Assembly (NCBI GenBank): GCA_964548365.1
Contig: CAZJRD010000021.1
Location: forward strand, 1-45,484
DNA length: 45,484 bases
From: B46-G9 sp964548365
GTDB taxonomy: Bacteria > Desulfobacterota > DSM-4660 > Desulfatiglandales > Desulfatiglandaceae
Direction: 5' to 3'
Part shown: in pieces, positions 7,792 to 14,803 of the stretch
Position numbering within the stretch: the stretch's first letter is position 1
Layout of the letters: each line of letters begins with the position of its first letter
Notes under the pieces: model-generated
What the model saw: only the letters and a program-made list of their open reading frames with translations
Database searches by the model: none
What the model was told of the DNA's origin: nothing
Translations under genes and position numbers: made by a program

Positions 7792-8952
7792 ATGAGTCAA
7801 CCCAAGATTCCTCTGGACTTGATTCTGGAAAACCTGGCTGAGGATGCAGAAAAGAGCACAAAACTGGCTAGAGCAGGATCAGAAGTCCTGTTGAGCCAAC
7901 TGGAAACCGGAATTGCCACCACACCCTACGATGTTGTCTACGAGGAAGACCGGGTGAAACTAAAGCACTACAGGCCTGTGGCCGATAGCAAACTGAGGAC
8001 CCCCCTCATGGTGGTTTACGCCCTGATTAACAGGGAGACCATGCTTGATCTTCAGCCAGGAAGGAGTGTGGTCGAAAAATTCCTAAAAGAAGGCATTGAT
8101 GTCTACATGGTCGATTGGGGCTATCCAACCAGGAAGGACAAATTCCTCACCATTGACGACCATGTCAATGGGTATATGGACAATATTGTTAATTTCATAC
8201 GCAGACGCCACAATCTTGCCAAGATCAACCTCATGGGGATCTGCATGGGTGGGACCTTTTCCGTCATTTATTCGGCCCTTCATCCGCAAAAGATAAGAAA
8301 TCTGGTAACCACGGTGACCCCAACCAACTTTGATACAGATCAGGGACTGTTACATATCTGGATGAAGGACATTGACGTGGACCGTATGGTGGATGCCTTT
8401 GGTAATATGCCCGGAGACCTGATGAATTTTGGTTTTCTGCTCCTTAACCCTGCCCGGTTGATGATTGACAAGTATGTGGGCTTTTTTCAAAATATGGACG
8501 ATAAGGCCTTTGTTGAGAATTTTGTCCGCATGGAAAAATGGATCTTTGATAGCCCGGATGTTCCCGGCGAGACTTTCCGGCAGTTTGTCAAGGACTGCTA
8601 TCACATGAACCTCCTCATTCAGAGCAAGATGGAGGTGGGCGGGAAAAGGGTGGACCTCAAGAAGATCACCATGCCACTGCTCAACTTTTATGGCAAGTAT
8701 GATCACCTGGTACCCCCGGGCGCGTGTGAACTCCTCACGAGTAGCGTGGGAAGCAGAGACACTGAGGATGTGTGTCTGGATACTGGCCATATCGGCATCT
8801 ATGTCAGCTCCAAATGCCAGAGGGAATTCGCGCCTAAGATTGCCGGGTGGTTAAGAGAGAGGGATGAGAAAGGAAAGCGAACAAAACCGGCAAGAACAAA
8901 AAGCACCATTAAACAAATAGAAAATATCATGAAAGCAAACCAGGAGAAGTGA
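7792..8952 (+). CDS. phaC: Class III PHA synthase catalytic subunit PhaC
   Basis: Polymerises (R)-3-hydroxyacyl-CoA into polyhydroxyalkanoate. At 386 aa it has class III size (about 355-390 aa), unlike class I (about 580 aa). The nucleophile box is GICMGG with Cys151. Asp304 in YGKYDHLVPP and His333 in TGHIG complete the Cys-Asp-His triad, matching Cys149/Asp302/His331 of the Allochromatium enzyme. A lysine-rich tail of about 25 residues may contact the granule or PhaE. It is preceded by AAGGAGGTG and followed after one base by the GAF gene, so phaE-phaC-GAF-phaJ read as one operon. Confidence 0.96.
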   Translation: MSQPKIPLDLILENLAEDAEKSTKLARAGSEVLLSQLETGIATTPYDVVYEEDRVKLKHYRPVADSKLRTPLMVVYALINRETMLDLQPGRSVVEKFLKEGIDVYMVDWGYPTRKDKFLTIDDHVNGYMDNIVNFIRRRHNLAKINLMGICMGGTFSVIYSALHPQKIRNLVTTVTPTNFDTDQGLLHIWMKDIDVDRMVDAFGNMPGDLMNFGFLLLNPARLMIDKYVGFFQNMDDKAFVENFVRMEKWIFDSPDVPGETFRQFVKDCYHMNLLIQSKMEVGGKRVDLKKITMPLLNFYGKYDHLVPPGACELLTSSVGSRDTEDVCLDTGHIGIYVSSKCQREFAPKIAGWLRERDEKGKRTKPARTKSTIKQIENIMKANQEK

Positions 8953-8953
8953 T

Positions 8954-10000
8954 ATGGCAACAAAGAGCGATTATTTCAAGACCATTTGCATGGTAAGCAG
9001 GGCATTTGGGACAACGTCGAATCGAGATGAACTCCTTGAACTCATTGTGCAAAGTGCCATTGATACAATGAAGGGAAAGGCCGCCTGTCTCTTTCTGTTC
9101 GATGAGGAAAAAGACCTTTCAGTGCCGGTTGCACAAAAGGGATTATCCGACGGTTATCTCCATGCGAAATGGAAGTCCGCCAGGGACAACGTGTCCGATG
9201 TCATGAAAGAGGGCCACCTGGCCATTTCTGACGCAACCAAGGATCCCAGGTCAGAAAACCACGAGACCAAAAAAGAGGAAGGGATTGCCTCTATCCTCGC
9301 TGTGCCAGTGAGAGTAAAAGGCAAGGTGATAGGGGTACTGACGCTCTATACGGCAAAACGGAGGACCTTTACTGAAGATCAGATAGCATTCCTTACCGCC
9401 CTCGCCGAACAGGGAGGCATGGCCATTGAGAATACCCGTTTGATCGAACAGATAAGAAGAAACACAACTCTTTTTCACAACTTGTCTGCCAGTATTAATT
9501 CTACTCTTGATATTAAGGAGATCCTGAACGTGATGTCCGCCGACATTGTTCGAGGCCTCGGCGTGAAAGGTGCCACTGTTCGTTTGCTTGACGAGGACAG
9601 GAGTACCCTGAAGCCGGTAGCAAGCTATGGCCTTAGTAAAAAGTTTCTCAAGAAAGGGCCGGTATCTGCTGAAAAAAGCATCGCCCAAACCCTCAAAGGG
9701 AAACCCGTAGTGGTGCACAATGCCGCCACAGATAAACGGATCCAGTACAAAAAGGAAGTAAAAGAGGAAGGGATTGTTTCCTTGCTGAGTGTTCCCATAA
9801 AGGCAAAAGATGAGGTGATCGGTGCCCTGAGGATCTATAGCGGGTTTGAGCACGAGTTCAGCGAGGATGATATCACGTTTATATCCGCCCTGGCCCATCA
9901 GGGAGGATTGGCTATCCAGAATGCAGCCATGTATCTGACGTTACAGCAGGATATGAAGGACATGAAAGAAGATGTGTACAGCTACAGATCCTGGTTTTAG
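8954..10000 (+). CDS. Tandem GAF-domain protein in the pha operon
   Basis: The 348-aa soluble protein holds two GAF domains, at about residues 20-165 and 190-335. Each has the recurring pattern of VPVRVKGKVIGVLTLYT or VPIKAKDEVIGALRIYS, then an F-D-I-F-AL-A-QGG segment. GAF domains bind small ligands or sense redox or nitric oxide. No kinase, cyclase, HTH or phosphodiesterase domain is present, so output would need a partner. It starts one base after the phaC stop and sits 26 bases before phaJ, so it is clearly co-transcribed with PHA genes. A role in tuning PHA synthesis is inference. Confidence 0.88.
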   Translation: MATKSDYFKTICMVSRAFGTTSNRDELLELIVQSAIDTMKGKAACLFLFDEEKDLSVPVAQKGLSDGYLHAKWKSARDNVSDVMKEGHLAISDATKDPRSENHETKKEEGIASILAVPVRVKGKVIGVLTLYTAKRRTFTEDQIAFLTALAEQGGMAIENTRLIEQIRRNTTLFHNLSASINSTLDIKEILNVMSADIVRGLGVKGATVRLLDEDRSTLKPVASYGLSKKFLKKGPVSAEKSIAQTLKGKPVVVHNAATDKRIQYKKEVKEEGIVSLLSVPIKAKDEVIGALRIYSGFEHEFSEDDITFISALAHQGGLAIQNAAMYLTLQQDMKDMKEDVYSYRSWF

Positions 10001-10026
10001 TATTTTCCTAAAGAAAGGAGCTGAGC

Positions 10027-10452
10027 ATGATAGGCAAGACCATTGATCAACTCAAGGCGGGTGATACCGCCGAGTTTGCAAAGACCGTCTCAGAAGCTGA
10101 TGTATACCTTTTTGCAGGGGTCACCGGCGATTTAAATCCCGCACACATCAATGAAGAATATGCCCGGAAGACTTTTTTCAAGACAAGGATCGCACACGGC
10201 ATGCTGCTGGCGGGCTTTATCTCGACAGTAATAGGAAATAAGCTCCCGGGACCGGGCACCATTTACGTTAAACAGGAGCTGAACTTCCTTGCCCCGGCCC
10301 ATATAGGGGATACCATCACTGCACAGGTGGAAGTAAAAGAAGTGGTGCCAGAAAAGAACAGGGTTGTTCTGCATACGACCTGCGTGAATCAGGTTGGGAC
10401 GAAGGTCCTGGATGGTGAGGCCCTGGTGAGCCCTCCGAAGGCCCCGAAATAG
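10027..10452 (+). CDS. phaJ: (R)-specific enoyl-CoA hydratase PhaJ-like (MaoC)
   Basis: Hydrates trans-2-enoyl-CoA to (R)-3-hydroxyacyl-CoA, the monomer PHA synthase uses, so linking beta-oxidation intermediates to storage polymer. The 141-aa protein is a single hot-dog domain. The catalytic signature GDLNPAHINEEYA carries Asp35 and His40, spaced like Asp31/His36 of Aeromonas caviae PhaJ. The segment RIAHGMLLAGFIS forms the MaoC core. A strong AAAGGAG precedes the ATG. It is the last gene of the rightward pha operon; its terminator lies inside the convergent neighbour at 10489-10512. Confidence 0.92.
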   Translation: MIGKTIDQLKAGDTAEFAKTVSEADVYLFAGVTGDLNPAHINEEYARKTFFKTRIAHGMLLAGFISTVIGNKLPGPGTIYVKQELNFLAPAHIGDTITAQVEVKEVVPEKNRVVLHTTCVNQVGTKVLDGEALVSPPKAPK

Positions 10453-10458
10453 AAAGTC

Positions 10459-10953
10459 TTATTTCTTTTTCTTCGAGGAAGGAGCGCTCGTGGAGAACTT
10501 CTCCACGTTTTTCATTAACTTCTGGAACTCATCAGCCTGCTTGTTCATGAGATCTTGGAAGGTCTGGGTTACTGCTTCTTGGCTCGAGCTCCGCTGGTCC
10601 AGGAGCGTTTTCAGGTGGTTAATGGTCTCTTCCTGATCAGCAGCCCGCTTTTTGAGTTCCTCATATTTTTGTACCAGTTTCAGGTGCTCTTCTTTGGGAA
10701 TCACCCCCATCAGGCCAAGATAGTCTTTGAAAGATTTCTGAAATTCTCCTGCCGCATGTTGCCATTGCTTCAGATATTCGGGGCTGCCTTCGTCCACATT
10801 GTCCAGCCCATAGAACTTCCGGAACATGTTTGAGAAATCCTCAAAACCTTTCAGCCCCTGAGCCATCCATTTGGTCATGTCTTCCAGATGCTCTTGACCC
10901 TTGGCGGCATTGATGAAAAGATTTCCCCAAAATTCAAAAAACCTTTTGTCCAT
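10459..10953 (-). CDS. Phasin/PhaE-like coiled-coil protein
   Basis: A 164-aa helical protein of the phasin/PhaE-accessory type. The N-terminus (FFEFWGNLFINAAKGQEHL) is amphipathic and aromatic. A coiled coil runs from about residue 90 to 150, and the tail ends SSKKKK, a basic end common in granule-binding proteins. It shares no obvious repeat with the three phasin-like genes upstream. The start has GAGGAG six bases before the ATG. It is the last gene of the leftward operon, 27 bases after the PhaC-like gene, and converges on phaJ with a 6-base gap. Function is inferred from context. Confidence 0.7.
   Translation of the reverse strand: MDKRFFEFWGNLFINAAKGQEHLEDMTKWMAQGLKGFEDFSNMFRKFYGLDNVDEGSPEYLKQWQHAAGEFQKSFKDYLGLMGVIPKEEHLKLVQKYEELKKRAADQEETINHLKTLLDQRSSSQEAVTQTFQDLMNKQADEFQKLMKNVEKFSTSAPSSKKKK
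10489..10512 (+). terminator. Intrinsic terminator of the phaE-phaC-GAF-phaJ operon
   Basis: The stem CGTGGAG (10489-10495) and CTCCACG (10501-10507) closes a 5-base loop and is followed directly by TTTTT (10508-10512), the classic plus-strand form. It lies 37 bases beyond the phaJ stop, inside the last codons of the convergent coiled-coil gene. Confidence 0.75.
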
Positions 10954-10980
10954 AGTGTACTCCTCATCTCACCTGATCAG

Positions 10981-12558
10981 TTATGCTTTTTCAAGGTCCA
11001 GTTGATAGCGAACAGGTCCCCGGTAGTTGTCATCTCCAAACCAGGTGTCCAGTGCGCATTCTGAATTCGGCAAGGACCATGAGGTGGCAATGGATCCATG
11101 CCCTTTCGGAAAGACCGTTACCTCGGCATCTATAAAATCCAGAGGTGCAAGGGCTGACTCCCTGTCCACCAAGTCGTCCTTTTTTGCGTAACAGATAAGG
11201 ACCTTTATCTCTTTCTCCTTCAGCCGCTTGAAATTGAGTTTCCTGCCAAAGAGCTTGAATGGTAAAGCACCACCTTTATCCACCGGTATGGTATAAGAGT
11301 CAAAGCTCATTTTCGTAATGGCCACCGGAAGATCGGTCCGATCATAGATCAACCAGTTGTTGAGAGCCGCCGCTGTCTTGCTGATCTTGAGTCCAGGACT
11401 GTCTTGCCTGTCAAACATCATGATGTCGCGGTAAAAGCTGAAGATGGGGGCCTCTTTTTCCATGCTCTTGAGCTTGTATACCCAGCTCATCACCTTGCCG
11501 TCGACTACTTTGTTTCCATTTGACAAGGTCTTCACCGCATATCCCAAATCCCTGAACCGGGGAGGAAGGTGCCCCAGGTATTCCACCAAGGCCTTGCTCC
11601 TGGTACCGTCCATGGGGGCCACACAGGTTATGAGGGCATCGACGACACCGTCCAGTTCACCCGAAAGGAGGTCCGCCACGGCAATAAAGCCCCCCTGGCA
11701 GAACCCGTTCAGGGTGACATCTCTGCCGTGTCTTTTTTTCACCGTTTCACAAAAGCTCCTGGTATCCAGGGCGTCGTCCTCCCCGGTCAGTATCTGGACC
11801 GCAGGGGTAACAGCAATATCTTTCATGATACGGACATAGGTCGGGATACCTTGATTTGCAAAGGCATGCACGTAGCTCTTGTTTTCTCCGGGGAGAAAGG
11901 CAAGGATGTTGGCACCCAGGACATAGGGTGGGATGATAATGATGGGTTTTCCTTTTTTTCTGACTTTTATGTTCCTGTCAGTGGGAAGGACCTGGTAGAG
12001 GAGGAAACGCTCTGTCTCGGCTACCTTTTCGTAACCCCCATTGTCGAAGTGGAACCCATATTCCGGTTGGATGTCCAGGATGGCCTTTGGGTAGGCATAT
12101 ACCACCTTTTCTATCAATCCAGCATGCCTTGCAATGTAACCAGCAATACCGTTGCCATCCCCGCTGGAAACAGCAGTGAGCCACGCTGAAAAGGCCTTGT
12201 TCATATCACCAAGATGATAGTCCAGCATCGCATTCAGGCTGCTGGTAAGACCTTTTTCAGCGACTTGGATATTAAATTGCAAAAGCTCCCAATAATCTCT
12301 GAGGCTTTCTGAAAGGGGGGCTCGCAGGAGTTTATCTTTTTCTGTGGTATTAAAGGCGTTCAGGGCGGTCCAATAAGGGAGCATGAATTCATTCACGTAT
12401 TTGAAAACCCCAGTCCAATAGGTCTGGGCTGCTTGAAATTGCTGACTGGTCGCCTCGGTCGCCTTGAGACTGATTTCAGAAAACCTTTGAAGAGAACGGC
12501 TGATTGGTTCAAAGATGTCCATGGGTTCATCAGCCCCTGTTTTTCTTTGATTACCCAT
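10981..12558 (-). CDS. Second PHA-synthase-like protein (class I-type fold)
   Basis: A 525-aa protein with a long helical N-terminal domain (residues 1-195) and a C-terminal alpha/beta-hydrolase domain. The nucleophile box GFCQGG (285-290) carries Cys287, with CYAKKDDLVDRESA supplying the likely Asp and KGHGS the likely His. This is the PhaC architecture, nearer in size to class I synthases than to the short class III PhaC at 7792. It could be a second synthase of different specificity, or a relative acting in granule turnover. GGAGG precedes the ATG. It is transcribed with the phasin-like genes, 21 bases after the last of them. Confidence 0.75.
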   Translation of the reverse strand: MGNQRKTGADEPMDIFEPISRSLQRFSEISLKATEATSQQFQAAQTYWTGVFKYVNEFMLPYWTALNAFNTTEKDKLLRAPLSESLRDYWELLQFNIQVAEKGLTSSLNAMLDYHLGDMNKAFSAWLTAVSSGDGNGIAGYIARHAGLIEKVVYAYPKAILDIQPEYGFHFDNGGYEKVAETERFLLYQVLPTDRNIKVRKKGKPIIIIPPYVLGANILAFLPGENKSYVHAFANQGIPTYVRIMKDIAVTPAVQILTGEDDALDTRSFCETVKKRHGRDVTLNGFCQGGFIAVADLLSGELDGVVDALITCVAPMDGTRSKALVEYLGHLPPRFRDLGYAVKTLSNGNKVVDGKVMSWVYKLKSMEKEAPIFSFYRDIMMFDRQDSPGLKISKTAAALNNWLIYDRTDLPVAITKMSFDSYTIPVDKGGALPFKLFGRKLNFKRLKEKEIKVLICYAKKDDLVDRESALAPLDFIDAEVTVFPKGHGSIATSWSLPNSECALDTWFGDDNYRGPVRYQLDLEKA

Positions 12559-12579
12559 CTGCCGTCCTCCTATCAGGCT

Positions 12580-12846
12580 CTACTTGGAAGCAGCAAAGAA
12601 GTCTTCCACCCGTTTGAAGTTATCATCAACGAGTTTTTTGTAATCTTCACGACCCTTTTTGTAGGCCTGGATCCATTCATTGATAACCTTTTTGCCTTCG
12701 TCGGGAAGCCAGGTGGCCTGCTCCAGGACCGTCTTGGACATTTTTTCGGTCTGGTCCTGCACGGTGCCCATGGCGCTAAAGGTGTTGTCGAAGGCCGCTT
12801 TGTTGAAATCCACCATTTGCTTGAAAATTGCTTTTTGATCCATCAT
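12580..12846 (-). CDS. Phasin-like protein 1 (tandem paralogue)
   Basis: A small helical protein of 88 aa, first of three tandem paralogues. The shared core runs MVDFNKAAFDN, then an AM..(V/L)Q(D/E)QTEK segment, then DEGKK..NEW..AYKKGR(E/D)D(Y/F)KK..D(D/E)NF. Phasins coat PHA granules, and the family is recognised mainly by such short amphipathic helices and by context. A double ATG begins the frame (12846 and 12843) after a GGGGGAAA ribosome-binding site. It lies 77 bases after paralogue 2 and 21 bases before the PhaC-like gene. Confidence 0.75.
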   Translation of the reverse strand: MMDQKAIFKQMVDFNKAAFDNTFSAMGTVQDQTEKMSKTVLEQATWLPDEGKKVINEWIQAYKKGREDYKKLVDDNFKRVEDFFAASK

Positions 12847-12923
12847 TTTCTGTTTCCCCCTGTTTGTGTTTTGGGCAATCCTAATTCTTGGCAGTGCCCG
12901 TATTCCTGAAAATGTCTTAGAAA

Positions 12924-13211
12924 CTACTTCTTGGTTTCGGCCTTTTTTGTCTTCTCGGGTCCAGTAAAAAAATCTTCGGCCTTTTTGAAATTGTCGTCAA
13001 CTGCCTGCTTAAAATCTTCGCATCCCTGCTTGTATGCCCTGGTCCACTGATCTGCGAACTCTTTCCCCTCTTTCGGGATCCATGCCTGTTCCATGGACAT
13101 ATTTGCTATCTTTTCCGTCTGATCCTGGAGCATTGCCATGGCCGTATAGGCATTGTCAAATGCAGCTTTGTTAAAGTTTATCATCTGTTTCATAACTGTT
13201 GATTGTTCCAT
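12924..13211 (-). CDS. Phasin-like protein 2 (tandem paralogue)
   Basis: A 95-aa paralogue of the 12580 gene; the two align without gaps for about 70 residues, apart from a one-residue difference after EQA. The C-terminal tail is lysine-rich (EKTKKAETKK). Such basic tails occur in granule proteins and could bind DNA or polymer-associated proteins; this is inference. An AGGAGGATG-type site (near 13215-13224 on the complement) precedes the ATG. The 115-base gap to paralogue 3 may hold a promoter or processing site, but nothing definite is visible. Confidence 0.75.
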   Translation of the reverse strand: MEQSTVMKQMINFNKAAFDNAYTAMAMLQDQTEKIANMSMEQAWIPKEGKEFADQWTRAYKQGCEDFKQAVDDNFKKAEDFFTGPEKTKKAETKK

Positions 13212-13326
13212 TTCTCATCCTCCTGAATGTGTTGGGTCTAAAGTGTTTTCATCATTTCCCTGGAGTTTACCTCCAAGGTGCATTCATACCCCATTGTTCA
13301 TTATGAAACCCTGCAAAAAACCTCTA

Positions 13327-13968
13327 TCAAGCGGTTTTAGCTGAGTCCCCGGGCTTGGCCTTTTTCACCATCTTTTCAGATGTCTCTGCCACGGTTTTCA
13401 GTTTTGGCCCGACATCCTGCAGAAGTTTCTTGATTTCGGTCATTTCTTCCACTATCCCATTCAATTTTTCTTCGGTCTGGTCTACGGACTCTTTGATTTT
13501 TCTGAGTTCAGACGCGGCGGGCATCCCCTTTTCTATATCATTGAGGGCCTTCTTCAAAGGTTTGAGATCTTCTTTTGCAGTCAAGGCCTTTTTATTCAAG
13601 AGGTTCGTTACCACCTCCTTGCTCCAGTCCTTCTTTTCCAGCGCAGCAAGTTTTGATCCTAGGAAATTGATATCCTCATGCACCTGGGTGATCTTTTCCT
13701 CCATCTCTTTGGCCCCTGCATCCCCAAAATCTATTTTCTGAAAGTTCTCATCCATGGTCTTTTTGAAATCATCCCGACCCTTTTTGTACGATTCCAGCCA
13801 TTCATCAATTATTTTTCTCCCTTCCTTCGGCATCAAGAAAGACTGTTCCAAAGATGTGTTGAATAATTTTTCTGTTTGCTCCTGCAGCATCGCCATCGCA
13901 CTGAGGCCCGTATCAAATGTGGTCCTGTGAAAGTCGATTATCTGCTCTGCTAATGTTTCCGTCTCCAT
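13327..13968 (-). CDS. Phasin-like protein 3 with coiled-coil extension
   Basis: The first-transcribed of the three paralogues. Residues 1-80 carry the same phasin-like core (AMAMLQEQTEKLFNTSLEQS, then YKKGRDDFKKTMDENF). A further 130 residues form a long charged coiled coil and end in a Lys/Ala-rich tail, a shape resembling PhaF/PhaI-type phasins. A GTG at 13977 is open, but the ATG at 13968 has GGGGG eight bases upstream and is chosen, giving 213 aa. The gene faces phaR divergently across 270 bases that contain a candidate PhaR operator. Confidence 0.75.
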   Translation of the reverse strand: METETLAEQIIDFHRTTFDTGLSAMAMLQEQTEKLFNTSLEQSFLMPKEGRKIIDEWLESYKKGRDDFKKTMDENFQKIDFGDAGAKEMEEKITQVHEDINFLGSKLAALEKKDWSKEVVTNLLNKKALTAKEDLKPLKKALNDIEKGMPAASELRKIKESVDQTEEKLNGIVEEMTEIKKLLQDVGPKLKTVAETSEKMVKKAKPGDSAKTA

Positions 13969-14238
13969 GCTATACACCCCCGTTATTTTGGTTCAAAAAT
14001 TTTTCCTTACTTTGAGTAAGGTTAATAGTATTATATGGTCTTTTTCGGAATTGTCAAGAAAAAAATGGTGCACCGCACCAAATAAATCGTTGACCAGAAG
14101 AGGCCTATTCCCTTTGAGTGAGCTATATAAGTAGTTATTTTTAGCTTGATTTATTACCATTGCAATGCTAAGAGTAAATAGTATGCAGTTATTAATTGTG
14201 CAATATAACATGGATAACATTAATGGAGATTGGGAAAA
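13969..14238. other. Divergent control region, phasin operon and phaR
   Basis: These 270 non-coding, A+T-rich bases separate the leftward phasin operon from rightward phaR and must hold both promoters. The most distinct element is the dyad at 14066-14080. The phaR ribosome-binding site (GGAG, 14225-14228) lies at the right end. No single -35/-10 pair is convincing. Confidence 0.6.
14066..14080. promoter_or_regulatory. Candidate PhaR operator (TGC-N3-GCA dyad)
   Basis: TGGTGC-ACC-GCACCA is a perfect 6-base inverted repeat with a 3-base spacer. Its core TGC-N3-GCA agrees with the CTGC-N3/4-GCAG type sites reported for Paracoccus PhaR. It lies between phaR and the phasin operon, where PhaR autoregulation and phasin repression occur in other bacteria. 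Binding is inferred. Confidence 0.5.
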
Positions 14239-14703
14239 ATGGCGGAAAAAGTTCTTCTGAAAAAATATGCGAACAGGCGGTTGTATGACACTGAAAAGAG
14301 CAGCTATGTGACCCTTGATCAGGTGGCGGAAATGGTCAGGCACGGGCGACAAGTGGAGGTTGTTGACGCAAAGACAGAAGAGGACGTGACTGGATTTATC
14401 CTTACGCAGATTGTGCTTGAAGAGGCCAGAAAAAAGAATGTCTTGTTACCGGTATCTCTCCTGCACCTGTTCATTCAGTACGGGCAAAACGTGCTTGAGG
14501 AATTCTTTGAAAAGTATCTTGAGCAGACGATTAATGGCTATATTACCTACAAGAGCACGGTAGACGAGCAATTCAAAAAATGGCTTGATCTGGGTATGGA
14601 CATTTCCGGTACAACCCAAAAGATGATGACAGGTATGACGCCTTTTCAAACGTTTTTTGGAGAGTCGGATGGGTCGGGGTCCAATGGGAAAAAGGCGTCT
14701 TGA
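14239..14703 (+). CDS. phaR: PHA synthesis repressor PhaR
   Basis: Transcriptional regulator of PHA synthesis that, in studied bacteria, binds DNA near phasin genes and is released by polymer. The N-terminal PHB/PHA accumulation regulator domain is clear: LLKKYANRRLYDTEKSSYVT followed by LDQVAEMVRHGRQVEVVDAKT (residues 6-45). The helical remainder (LLPVSLLHLFIQYGQNVLEEFFEKYL) fits the granule-binding half. The length of 154 aa is normal. The ATG at 14239 is preferred over a TTG at 14230; GGAG lies about 10 bases upstream. It is divergent from the phasin operon and convergent with phaZ. Confidence 0.92.
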   Translation: MAEKVLLKKYANRRLYDTEKSSYVTLDQVAEMVRHGRQVEVVDAKTEEDVTGFILTQIVLEEARKKNVLLPVSLLHLFIQYGQNVLEEFFEKYLEQTINGYITYKSTVDEQFKKWLDLGMDISGTTQKMMTGMTPFQTFFGESDGSGSNGKKAS

Positions 14704-14803
14704 AACTTATTTTGGTTCATCCGACTAAAGTGTACTTCCCGGAAGACTCGGAATCGGAGAAAAAAGGGCATATTCTGTACATGCTAGAATCAATCTTTGA
14801 GCC

